From NCBI GenBank assembly GCA_004154925.1, contig QJNS01000204.1:1-64000 (forward strand): a stretch of 64,000 bases of DNA, read 5' to 3'. Position numbers and translations under genes: made by a program. This stretch comes from Monosporascus cannonballus (Eukaryota > Ascomycota > Sordariomycetes > Xylariales). Shown here one piece after another: positions 21,458 through 30,927 of this stretch; the stretch's first letter is position 1, and each line of letters begins with the position of its first letter. The notes under the pieces were generated by a model, which saw only the letters and a program-made list of their open reading frames with translations, did no database searches and was not told where the DNA came from.

Positions 21458-21856
21458 TTTAAAGGCTGGAAATATAGCTGTAACTGTGATGCGCGATGGT
21501 GTAGGTGGATTGCGGGGGAAGTAGATTCGAAAGAAGTGGAAGTTGGTTACAATGCTTCGGCGATGAAGCCATGTAGACGATTCCCAATGTCCAATCAGAC
21601 TTAAGTACCTTGAAGCCCCAGGTGTAACGAGGGTGGCTTAGCTCGGTGGCATGTTTCCTGAATAAGCAGGCCCTGAATAGGCAGGCGGTGAACGATTTAC
21701 TGGCGTTTCTGCCGGTATCGCCCACTGTACCTAAGTTAACGCTCGGTGAATTGGTGGGTCCGAAATATTCAGTGCAAAATGCACTGTCAAGCAGGAACCC
21801 GAAGCATTCACCTGCAGCTCTTCATAAGCCATATATATATATATATCTGTGATACA
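21458..21856. promoter_or_regulatory. Divergent intergenic promoter region with (TA)8 tract
   Basis: The 399 bp between the thioredoxin gene (-) and the SPOUT methyltransferase gene (+) must carry both promoters. An (AT)8 tract at 21831-21846 sits 11 bp before the proposed ATG of the + strand gene. I see no other recognisable element. Confidence 0.5.
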
Positions 21857-23034
21857 ATGGCTTCGTGCGATCAAAATCGGCAAAAGGCAAGTCACTGGAA
21901 TCACAAATTGCCAGCCGAGTCTATTCTACATTACTCTTGTCTAACAATGAATGCACAGAAACGCCGTCTTAATGAGAATGGCGGCTATGTTGACACCTCG
22001 AAGCCCACTGCCTTTTTTCAGCCAACCGGAGGCCGCGACTGGACTGTGTCTGTAGCTGTCCCAGGGAGCATCCTGTCCACGTTTGTCTACCTCTCCCTTT
22101 GCTATCTTTATTAGTCAGAGTCCGCCTTGCAAAGATCTAATCACGTTGCAGGTGTAAACGTGATGACCAGCGCACGAACGTTGTCTCTCATCTGGCACGT
22201 GCTCTTGCCGCATTCAGTATAGATGAAGTGGTCGTCTTCGACGACTCGCACCCGGATACAAGGCCCAGAAATGTAGATCCTGCTGGTTACACCGGGGACG
22301 TCGACCCTTGTGGCTACCTAGATCATCTCCTACAGTATCTGGAGATGCCGCCTTTCATGCGCAAGACGTTATTACCGATACATCCAAACCTGAAACAAGC
22401 TGGCTTGATGCCCAGTTTGGATATCCCCTCGCATCCGCACCCATCGGATTGGTTACCTTACTGCGAAGGGGTCACGCTCTCAGGCGCGACGGAGAGTGGA
22501 AGCGGCACGCTCGTAGATGTTGGGAGGAAGAACCCAGTGACTATCAGCCACGACGTTCCGCCCAAGACCCGCATCACGGTCAAGATTGACTTGAATGACC
22601 CATTTCTCGGCGAGCCCGTGGACCCAGCTGCGCCAAGGACGGAAGCGGGCTACTACTGGGGCTACTCGGTGAGGCGGTGCAAGTCGCTCGCAGCCATTTT
22701 CGAGGAGTCGCCCTTCGACGGTGGGTATGACTTTAGTATCGGAACGTCGGAACGCGGTGTTCCTATTGCGGAGGCCTTCCCGGAGAGGAGAGTGAGGAGG
22801 GGGGAGACCAACTTCAGCCATCTCCTAATCGTGTTCGGGGGCCCACGCGGACTCGAAAATGCGGCGGAGAACGATCCCGAACTCAACGGCATGGGCATCG
22901 TGAAGGGAAGGACGAAAGAACTGTTCGATCACTGGATCAATATCCTTCCAGGACAGGGGAGCAGGACGATCAGAACCGACGAGGCTTTGTTCATCGGTCT
23001 AGCCGGATTACGGAGAATATGGGACGGGAGATGA
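21857..23034 (+). CDS. SPOUT-type RNA methyltransferase (C9orf114/DUF171 family)
   Basis: Proposed exons: 21857-21886, 21959-22080 and 22152-23034, giving 344 residues, with phases consistent. Members of this family have a trefoil-knot SPOUT fold with an inserted OB-like domain and are putative SAM-dependent RNA methyltransferases. Motifs seen: GGRDWTVSVAVPGSIL at the first strand, HLARALAAFSIDEVVVFDD, DPCGYLDHLLQYLEMPPFMR, HPNLKQAGLMPSLDIPSHP, then the inserted domain, and the C-terminal knot with LLIVFGGPRGLENAAE and NILPGQGSRTIRTDEALFI. The first intron is best read as GC-AG: AAG|GCAAGT at 21887 and GCACAG at 21958, length 72, so translation through the intron would also stay open, but homologous N termini do not need it. 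The second intron (22081-22151) has a GTTTGT donor and a CTAAT branch site. Located downstream of the bidirectional promoter shared with the thioredoxin gene. Confidence 0.85.
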
Positions 23035-23554
23035 CGGGAAGCTACTTCACGTGGCCAAAACAACATGGAACTCTTTAAGAAAGAATCCGCCCTAAAAGCG
23101 ATACGTACTGCCCAGTCCCTGAGGAGTAGCAAGGAGAGGTTCTTACGCAAGTGACGGTTAACTAGTTTAGCAAGCCAAGTTTTGCCCACTAAACCCGTTT
23201 ACACAAGGGTATTGACCAGAATAATGATTAGGATGCCTCGGAGGAAACGATGGATCTGACACAGACCCCGTGTCCTTCGACCATTACAAAGCGATACAGA
23301 TGTGTTTGTCCCAACAAGCTCGCTGTCTTCTTTGTAAGCACAATCCTATGTCTACAATATTCCGAATCAACCGCTACGCTGCGTGGATACAATGTGGTGT
23401 TACGCAACCCGCAGCCGCCTGAGGTCACCTAGAAAAGGGCAAGACAACTATCCCACAGTATGTCATTCACATCGGCACAGATACATCTTCGTCGAAAGTC
23501 GATCATCCCGAGACACAGAACGCAAACCAAACGACCATAAAGCAGGATAACACA
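23035..23554. other. Intergenic, nothing recognised
   Basis: Spacer between the SPOUT gene and the Cys-rich repeat protein gene. The stretch just before the ATG at 23555 is A/C-rich, as in many fungal 5' leaders. No other feature seen. Confidence 0.4.
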
Positions 23555-24415
23555 ATGGCAAGCCGCGAGGCACCGCGAGACTTGAGAGATGTTGCAATGG
23601 CAGCCGTATCTCTCGATTCCAGTAATGTCCTGGCGCCTCGCAATCCCGCCACTGAAGATGATGGACTACTTGAGGAGGATGCTGCTAAAGGTCTAGTCCT
23701 ACTTACAAAAGGCCATGGCCCCGACCCTAGGCAAGAGAGCGACGCCATGTTGGACGGACCTACTCCGGAAGAGCCTGAGGTCGGCGAAGCCGGCTTTCCA
23801 GATCCTGAAAAACTCTTGTGCAAAGTCTGCGGCAACAACGAGAGGGTGAAATTCCCTTCCGGGACCAAGACCAGATGTCGCAAATGCTATAGGGCCAACA
23901 ATGCGCGCGCGAAACGCCTAAGAAGGGCTGCGAGGGTCGCCTCGGGCCAATGCGAGGTCGCTGGCTGTCACAGGCTCAGCGACCCCGGTGTGCTGATGTG
24001 TAGCATCGACCGCCAAAAGCAAAGTGAGACCAAGAAAAAACTCCGTGCGGCTCAAAGGTCAGCCAGGATCCCTACGGACACGCAGTGGAGACGTGCAGCA
24101 CGGATCGAGAACAACCTCTGTCCCCGCTTTGGGAATCACCCGCCCTCTCCTGGTCTTCATATGTGTAAGAATTGTACGGATTATATTAGAGTCGCTAGTC
24201 AACGGATTAAAGAGGAGAAAAGGCCAATGTGGATCGCGGATGGTCTCTGTTCCCAGTGTGGGAAACAACCGGCGCGTACCGGCCGTAAGCTGTGTCAGCG
24301 TTGTACGGATAAAGCTCGAGATAAAAGGTTCCAAAAGCAGCATACCCAAGCGCAAAGAGAACAAAAAGAGAGTGCGGATCCCCATAGCCGATCCTCTGAA
24401 CCAACCGGTAGATGA
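23555..24415 (+). CDS. Cys-rich protein with four zinc-ribbon-like modules, unknown function
   Basis: 286 residues from ATG 23555, single exon, A/C-rich leader. Residues 1-85 are acidic and probably disordered. Then four spaced Cys modules: C89-x2-C92-x15-C108-x2-C111; C133-x4-C138-x10-C149 (fourth Cys replaced by Asp/Ser context); C189-x2-F192, C204-x2-C207 (second Cys replaced by Phe); and C232-x2-C235-x11-C247-x2-C250. Each module is followed by a basic helix-like segment (ARAKRLRRAAR, KQSETKKKLRAAQRSAR, RVASQRIKEEKR, DKARDKRFQKQ), which suggests nucleic-acid binding. Modules 1 and 4 are complete and 2 and 3 have lost a ligand. There is no catalytic motif and no signal peptide. I recognise no named family. 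The stop overlaps a second reading frame (next entry), so the gene could be longer if a splice or frameshift joins them. Confidence 0.65.
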   Translation: MASREAPRDLRDVAMAAVSLDSSNVLAPRNPATEDDGLLEEDAAKGLVLLTKGHGPDPRQESDAMLDGPTPEEPEVGEAGFPDPEKLLCKVCGNNERVKFPSGTKTRCRKCYRANNARAKRLRRAARVASGQCEVAGCHRLSDPGVLMCSIDRQKQSETKKKLRAAQRSARIPTDTQWRRAARIENNLCPRFGNHPPSPGLHMCKNCTDYIRVASQRIKEEKRPMWIADGLCSQCGKQPARTGRKLCQRCTDKARDKRFQKQHTQAQREQKESADPHSRSSEPTGR

Positions 24416-24735
24416 CGAGGCGCAAGGTACGGGTTCGGGCTGAAGGGGATCAACACCAGACCGTGAGAAGCCTCTCCGATCGACGCCAGTGTCCTCTTCT
24501 ACCTTGCGAGCATCGTAAAGGTTTTCCTCATCAAACGCACGCGCCTGAATGCGGATGCTCTTCAGAGGGCCCTAACTATGAACAACTCGAAGAGCTTAGA
24601 CGGGAATATCTCAGGTACGTATCTAACATAGCTAACCCATTCACTAATAAAGACGTTAGCAATGTATCATCTTTCGCACTTGAACGGCTGCACCATCCTC
24701 ACATCGAAGCTTTTTTTCGACTAACCAGCAGGTAA
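24412..24735 (+). CDS. Possible small Cys-rich protein or displaced 3' part of the upstream gene
   Basis: 107 codons from an ATG that overlaps the previous stop as ATGA. Its product continues the Cys theme (CPLLPCEHRKG then CGCSS within 30 residues), followed by a helical acidic stretch NYEQLEELRREYL. Four-base ATGA overlaps are not normal for fungal genes, so a frameshift, or an intron starting at the AAG|GTACGG donor near 24426, may really connect this stretch with the upstream gene. It could equally be a chance frame. Confidence 0.3.
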   Translation: MTRRKVRVRAEGDQHQTVRSLSDRRQCPLLPCEHRKGFPHQTHAPECGCSSEGPNYEQLEELRREYLRYVSNIANPFTNKDVSNVSSFALERLHHPHIEAFFRLTSR

Positions 24736-25310
24736 GGTCCTCTTCCTAATCTTAGGGGTTATCCCCCCCAAAGTAATACCACGCTGTATTTGAAGTGAAG
24801 TGGGTATGATCGTCCGTAATGCCCAACAGCTAAAAGGGGCAACTGCTTTGGTCTAGTTTACACCTATTACTCCTGGCTGTCTATATTTCGCTGGAGAAAA
24901 CTAGTATAAACCTTTCATGATCTGCTTATATGTCTAACACGTCGATTCCAGCCGGATTCTCTTTGGACTAGGGTAACTTCACCTCTCACTAGGCATGTCT
25001 TCTTTGCGTTGGGCTCTGATAATCCGATGTGGTCGGCCCCGTGGCGTGCGGAAAGGCTCATAAAGTACAAATTTGCAATGCAAAGACCATGAGGCATTCC
25101 ATGAAAAGAGAAACACCGGATACATGAGCCATAAGTGACTTAAGTTCGCATGAGAACTTAACGAAATAGAATGACCCTCCTCGTAGAGTTCAGAGCCGTA
25201 GAAAGGAGGCCTCGCCATAGCCCCAAGACAGAACAGGCGCTGCATCGTCATGTGTCAACGGCTTAGAATACACCCAGACACTTTTCTGCAAATCTTTGCG
25301 AAGATGTCTT
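24736..25310. other. Intergenic, nothing recognised
   Basis: No supportable gene or RNA. Reading frames on both strands are short and Arg/Cys/Trp-rich. Confidence 0.4.
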
Positions 25311-25969
25311 TCAGCCACGGACGAATGGTTTCGCCCACGACATCGCGTGCGGAGCAATACGGCCGAGAAGTCGCAACGTGTCCGAAGAGAGGTCCCACTG
25401 GCCATCATTATACGTTACTTCTCGTAGCTGCCCATCTCACTCGTGTTTAACCCGCCGAGCCTCTAAGCGTTGGTGGCTCAGCAGCAAACCTGTTATTTTC
25501 GTCTCTTCGGGACCAAACTCGACGTCTGACTGGTCTATCTTTGTGCCCCACCTGTCTGAAAGCGGCGTCTAACTGGTCACATTCACAAAATTCCGAGCTG
25601 TCTGGTGCAAGGCTCCCTGCATTGCCGTCAGCCACTATATTTTCTTGGCATTTGAGGATCACGAGTTTGGGCGTTCGTGGGAACGGCATAGCCGGATTTG
25701 AACATGACCTAATTGCGTCCTACACCGACGCAGCAGTCGCATGGCTGAGTGGGAACTCCGCAAGTCCCCGACATTCATAGGCGGCCTGACCATGAAAGGA
25801 GTGAGTTGGAGTGACGTTGCAACCTGTCCCGTGCCATTTGAACTCCAGTCCGCAGTCTCTGAGAAGGGAAGGGCTCCATACCCCTGGACTGCACAGCGGG
25901 GTCTGGATAGAGTCATGCTGCCCGTCTCCGTAAAGAGCAACAATGTCGTCCAACTTCGTCCAACTTCAT
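25311..25969 (-). pseudogene. Decayed two-exon gene, unknown protein
   Basis: On the - strand, exon 1 (to 25552) and exon 2 (25427-25311) read as one protein across a 124-nt intron (GTGGGG...GGCAG, phase 0), ending with WDLSSDTLRLLGRIAPH and a TGA at 25313-25311. Inside exon 1 a TAG at 25722-25720 interrupts the frame; CAG to TAG would explain it. The apparent ATG at 25969-25967 is out of frame because a 10-bp unit is tandemly duplicated (GTCCAACTTC at 25948-25957 and 25958-25967 on the + strand); without one unit, ATG reads into the frame as MKLDDIVALYGDGQHDS. The product is Cys-containing (CSPGVWSP, DCGLEF, GTGCNV, YECRGL, FCECDQL). I do not recognise the family. Two independent lesions in a consistent spliced frame argue for a dead gene. 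Confidence 0.5.
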
Positions 25970-26401
25970 CCCATCATCGGCACAGGACGGAATACCTCTT
26001 AAGATTGTTTCTATCATCTCGTATAGTGTCCCGCTCAGCATGCAATAATATGTACATATATAAGCTAGGATAACGTTAGAAACCCACTGGAAGGGCCGGA
26101 ATGGCAGTGACCATCATTTTTAAGGGTGTTAGAGGGCGTCACGTCACTGTTGGAAACCTACTCTATTCTTGGTATGTTTGTTACCAACGGCTAGCGGCTG
26201 CCCCTCAGCCACGCTCACTAGACACGACGTACTGTATATATAAATCTTCCATCACATACAACTTCGTGGAATATGATCTTAGAAACAACTTATAACTTTA
26301 CTATTACATTTGCGTTTCAGAACCGCCGTGGGCCACAATACCTACCTTTATAACCTGGGGGTCCCATTTCAGGAAGCTCTTTGACATTGGTCATTATCAG
26401 G

Positions 26402-27148
26402 ATGGCTTCACTTAAGAAAGCAGTCAGTTCGCTGCTCTGGCTTGCGGCGCTTTCATCAGCCCAGTTCACCTCGGTCGCTCGGCCTTTTCAAACGCGGTTA
26501 CCAAATAGAATTCTGCGTCCTAGCCTCACGGACGACCCGCCCCCGGCTGCCCGCACGATAGTCACATTTACGGTAGACGAGAACGGTGTCCGGCAGAGAC
26601 GGGAGCCTCTCACGACTATGATCCCTCCATCAACGCCGACGGGAACGGTGCCCCCGGAAGAACTCCCGCAACCTACGATGTACAACCTCAACTCCTCGGA
26701 CGCGGACCGTGGCGAGCCCCCAGTGGGCTACTTCCAGGTCGAGGCGCAGGGGGGCGTGTCGATAGAGCAGGCCATCGTCTTCAGGGGGATCCCAATCGGA
26801 GCGAGGCTGTGCAAGCTAATGTGGAGGCAAGCCGGTAGCGCGGAGCGGTGCTTCAGCGTCGGCGGGCACGGGATCACCGCGGTGCGCCAGCTGAGCGGAT
26901 TCCCCGGCGAGAACGAGCCCGTGACCTTCAACAGCCTGCGGGCCTTCGACGGGGACAACGCGACGACGTTTTCCCCCGACTTCTCCTTCTGGCCCGACCA
27001 TGACGGGCCGTTCAAGCATTTGGCTGGCGCCATCACGTGCTCGGAGGAGATCTATCTGAGGATCGCTCTTAATAGGTCCTATGGTGATGGTTTCATCTAT
27101 CTGGATCAGGATGAGAAGAATGGGTTTTACATTCAGTATACCCTTTGA
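26402..27148 (+). CDS. Secreted protein of unknown function
   Basis: 248 residues from ATG 26402, single exon; an in-frame ATG 21 bases upstream is less likely because the signal peptide starts cleanly at MASLKKAVSSLLWLAALSSA, with probable cleavage before Gln/Phe at 21-22. A Pro/Thr-rich stretch (about 45-95, e.g. TMIPPSTPTGTVPPEELPQP) leads into a compact domain (about 110-248) with three Cys (ARLCKLMW, AERCFSVGG, AITCSEEIY) and N-glycosylation sequons NSS, NAT and NRS. The odd Cys count leaves one free thiol or a dimer bond. No enzyme motif is visible. Codon use is GC-rich like the conserved genes, so it looks functional. The family is unknown to me; a role at the cell surface or in host contact is only inference. 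Confidence 0.75.
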   Translation: MASLKKAVSSLLWLAALSSAQFTSVARPFQTRLPNRILRPSLTDDPPPAARTIVTFTVDENGVRQRREPLTTMIPPSTPTGTVPPEELPQPTMYNLNSSDADRGEPPVGYFQVEAQGGVSIEQAIVFRGIPIGARLCKLMWRQAGSAERCFSVGGHGITAVRQLSGFPGENEPVTFNSLRAFDGDNATTFSPDFSFWPDHDGPFKHLAGAITCSEEIYLRIALNRSYGDGFIYLDQDEKNGFYIQYTL

Positions 27149-28267
27149 GGGCCATGTGGTGTTCCGTTGCTGTCTGTTGGGATTGGTTACATGATAAGAG
27201 TTCAGGGGCTCATAGCTTCGGCGTCACGGGAATCATGATTTAGCATATCTTAGACTGAGTAGCCCTAGAGGATGTATGAGAAAGGGTGTTATATTAATGA
27301 TGTGTCCAAGCTCTAAATTCCCAACAACAACTGGAAAATTCAGGGCTATATATATACACGAATAAATGGATTATTAAGCGTATCATTCCATTATTAATCA
27401 GTATGAAAACGTATGGAAGTGTCAGACCCAGCTGAAGTCGATCAAACAGCTAAGCCTTGACTTAGTTTGATCACCTACTGAAACGAGGCTACTTTACGCA
27501 CCCCCGGTATCTTTTCCTCTTAGCTACAGCTATATTTACGTGTATAAAAGGAGGGTTCGTTACCCTCACCCTCTAGCTAGGACCTTCTAGAGGTCATGCA
27601 ACCTTAATACACCTTTTCTTCAGTTATATATGCTTCTGTGTGTGATGCAGGGTCTCATAGGAAGATAATGAAAGGATTTTTTATTCCGGAAGCGTATAGG
27701 GGTAGACCCACTTTTCCGGATCCGGATTCCTAGAGGATGTAATGTTCATCCGCCATAATCAGGCATGAATGGGGGCATAACGAAGCTTATTGCGCTCCCA
27801 TCACATCTCATCAGCTACTGCTATCTTTTACAGTCATTTGATGATATGAGGGTTTCAGACGTTAGCCATGATCCAAGTTGATATATCCTTAGCCTCAACG
27901 ACTCATACGAATTGAATGGCCTTCTGTTTTCCATTTTAATGGGGAGGGCCACTTGTACTAGTGAAATGAGCTTCAAGGACACAAATAGAGCGAGGTGCGA
28001 GATCTAAGACAAGATGGAGAATGTTTCAATGCGGAGGAGAAGTTCATATTTATAGCCCCGCGCGGGGCTCAAGCTCCGAACTCAACCGACAAAACCGGAC
28101 CGGAACACACTACACCAAGCACGCTATCAAGACGTCTAGACACATGCCATAAGGGCGATGCGCTTCATTGAAAACTTCAACTTCCCTTTCCAATTTCTCG
28201 GTTTTTACAGATCCAACCGAAGGCGTAACCAAGTCGCATCTAAGTAATAACAACCCAAGCTATCAAT
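27149..28267. other. Intergenic, nothing recognised
   Basis: About 1.1 kb of somewhat AT-rich DNA between the secreted-protein and cupin genes. It contains the 3' UTR of the former and the promoter of the latter. The 60 bases before the cupin ATG are C/A-rich. No specific site could be named. Confidence 0.45.
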
Positions 28268-28888
28268 ATGTCTTGCGAGTCATCCCACGCGAGCGACCAC
28301 CATGAAATCCCGCCCCCGCCCGAGGACGGGTGGCGCAACTCCGGTGTCCAGGTAATTCCGGCAGACAGTCTCGACACAAACACGGCTCAGACGCCGGGCA
28401 TGAACAGAGCAGCCGCGATCAACCTCGCCCGCGCCGGCGCTCAGAAGCTCTGGGCAGGGACGGTCACTATCCATGCGGACGCTAAAACCGGGGCGCATCA
28501 TCACGGTATGTGGTACCAGCCCAGTCGTGCATGCGTCCTATATCCCGCTCAATCTACCCTACGCACTTATACCAAACGAGAAGGAAGTCGGATTAACGCA
28601 TCTTAATTAGGACATCTTGAGTCCGTCATCTACGTGCTCAAGGGCCGCGCCAGGATGCGGTGGGGCAACAAGCTGGAGTTCACGGCCGAGGCGGGGCCGG
28701 GAGACTTCATCTTCGTGCCCCCCTACGTGCCGCACCAGGAGATCAACGCGCTGAAGGATGAGGACCTGGAGTGCGTGCTCGTCCGCAGTGATGGCGAGGC
28801 GATAGCTGTCAACTTGCCAGATATCGAGCCTGTGGAGAAGCCTGAGGCGGTGCGATGGGTAGATCCGACGCACAAGAACTTGCCTTGA
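28268..28888 (+). CDS. Cupin_2-domain protein
   Basis: Two exons, 28268-28505 and 28611-28888, joined over a 105-nt intron (GTATGT...TTAG), giving 171 residues. A short Pro-rich N terminus leads into one beta-barrel cupin domain (about 45-155). Motif 1 spans the splice: GAHHHG|HLESVIYVLKG with H77, H79 and E83 as metal ligands. Motif 2 is GDFIFVPPYVPHQEIN with the fourth ligand His. So a mononuclear metal site (Fe, Mn or similar) is expected. Such single-domain cupins act as dioxygenases, isomerases or sensors; nothing here tells which. No signal peptide, so cytosolic. The gene is intact although its neighbours on both sides contain broken genes. Confidence 0.88.
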
Positions 28889-29849
28889 TTGGGTGACACA
28901 GGAAACAAAGAAAGATAAATTTTATGCTATTTGCAGATTTCGTCGCGGCGGTTACCAAACCTAGATTATGAAGAAGTTGTCCGCGAAAATATATAGCTAG
29001 ATAAGCTCGAATGATGTAACAACTTGAGCGCCCACCCTTTGAAATTCAACAGAGATAAAGTCACCACCATTAGAAGTATGCCGGGTGACGCTGTATGATG
29101 TTGATTTGGAAGCCCCAATGCGGATATTAAGGTTACTTGTAACCTCGCCCGAAAGACTCAGATGCGTAGTCCGAAGCAAAATCAACAGTAATGATTAGTA
29201 TGTTAAAAGAATGGGCGTAAGCATAGGCCAATTCCGCCCAAAAATTATTTGGATGACGTTAGTTAGCCCCTGGTAGGATAGGCTTGACCTGGCATTCGAG
29301 GACTTCAAAAGCAATTGATTCTCTCACCTCGTGCTCCGCATGGGCTAAGTCTACTTCTATATGATCCCATCTACGCACTAACCTGGTCTACGAATTGTGC
29401 CCTCGATTGTATACGAGACAGGGGACTTAATCACGTTGGAAGAAGGATCAATGACCGGCCACCCTACTCTCCCCCGAACAGCTCTGTCTTCAGGGGATAG
29501 CAGTATGTATTCGTCCGTGGCACCCAGTTGCTGAATAATGACAAGCGACTCCTGATATCTCGCTTGGAAGGCAGAGGTTACTGGCGTCAACAGATCAGGT
29601 GGGCTCTCAGCAGTTCTGCCCTTTAATGATGGTTAATAGTATCTGATCAATACTGGACAAAGATAAAGGCACCTTAGTGGGCGTACATTGAAGACTGAGC
29701 GAATTCCCGGGGCGTTGATTCCCGTTGCCATAGTGACTTGCAGTCCTGACAGATACCGCAGAATGTATATTATCATCTCGCCAAGCGGCCCGTCCCAGTC
29801 CCAGATTCCCTATCCTTTCCCAAGCCCAGTATCAACAGACGGGCGTTAA
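28889..29849. other. Intergenic, nothing firm
   Basis: Between the cupin gene and the 3' end of the decayed GPI-type gene. A 70-codon frame on the - strand (29590-29378) gives a rather protein-like product (SAFQARYQESLVIIQQLGA), but it has no partner exon or recognisable motif. Confidence 0.35.
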
Positions 29850-30927
29850 TCAGACTAGGCTTATCACTGTCGTCAAAGCCGATGCCAACATCAACGAGCT
29901 CCTAAGGCTAAGCCCACTGGCAATCGAGGCAGGGAACTCGCCCTCAGGGACGCGGCTACCCTCGATGACTTTGCTGGGGGCCAGGCAGACGACCTGCTTC
30001 CAGCCTTGAAAGTTGCTATCCGAGTGCCGTCCTGCCAAAACGATGGGTATCGGTTGGCGGACGCGCAAATCGTACAACTAGAATGAGTCGAGTTCCTTGT
30101 CAGAGGGATAGAAGCCACCCCCCAACGGAAGTGCGAAAGTTCGATAATCATTCGGCAGGTGGACGTCAGGAAGCCCCGTTAGGCTGCACGTCGAGTTTAA
30201 CGTATCATATGGATTCACTGCGCAGAGCACGGTGAGTCTTTTGTGCAGACAGCTATGCAAAAGAAGCCAAGCCGAGTCTGGGTGAGAACAACGTACTGGT
30301 CCGTAGAACGACAGAGCGCCCGCATGCCTCCTCAATGGCTGGCGGGTTCGGACAGCCGTCTGCTTTAGGCAGTGGAAAGTTCCGCAAGCTCTGCAGGCAT
30401 GCAGCGCTCACAACATCGTCGCAGGATCGCGAGGCGTCGTCCGGGTGTTCTGAGGTAGCGTTCTGCCCGACCAGTTGGTAGCCGCAGATCCCGATCCGGT
30501 TGGGCTCTTTGGACTCAATGGCCGGTTCAGGCACGCTTAAGAAGACCCCGAGAGTCTGGGTGCTCATGTATTCACCATTTCTGCTACCTTCACGCCGAAC
30601 GTCTCATAGAGTCAGTGACAGATACCAGGTGTCTTTCGGCCCGTTATCTATTGATGGGCCCGTCAGCGCGATGCTTCCCGTGGAGTTGAACGTGTCGCCT
30701 CTCGCGACTTCCTTAATGCTCTGAGAGCAGCCCTCCACGGATGAGTCATTCCAACTTTGGGCAGCGACCGATGGACCAAAGTATAAAGAAGTCGTTGCGA
30801 CGACTATGAGGCTGCGCAGAAGAAAAGCCACGATCGATGGCTGCAAACACAACAACAGCTATAATTGGCTTGGCAATGTGAACTCTAACAGTATGCTGAG
30901 GTGGTAAGCCTGTATACATACTTGCAT
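29850..30927 (-). pseudogene. GPI-anchored-type secreted protein gene with two nonsense codons
   Basis: Three exons on the - strand: 30927-30922 (only ATG CAA), 30840-30297 and 30217-29850. Introns are 81 nt (GTATGT...TTTGCAG) and 79 nt (GTACGT...GCGCAG), and phases agree. The product would be 305 residues: signal peptide MQPSIVAFLLRSLIVVATT and onward, an extracellular region with Cys (EGCSQSI, RIGICGYQLVG, SCDDVVSAACL, DGCPNPP, STCSLTG) and sequons (NDSS, NSTG, NATS), and a hydrophobic C-terminal tail LSLRSSLMLASALTTVISLV preceded by small residues, typical of a GPI signal. The frame is broken twice: TGA at 30606-30604 and TAG at 30080-30078. Each is one C-to-T change from a sense codon (CGA, CAG). 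Everything else, including splice sites and the tail, is intact, so loss is recent. The family is not recognised. It lies 2-3 kb from the AT-rich block. Confidence 0.65.

Noticed and set aside
21625..21725. tRNA-like look of GGTGGCTTAGCTCGGTGGC
   Set aside because: Only a D-arm-like phrase; no matching acceptor stem, anticodon arm or T-loop consensus nearby.
29378..29590. 70-codon - strand frame with protein-like composition
   Set aside because: No start context, partner exon or motif; kept as a note under the intergenic entry.
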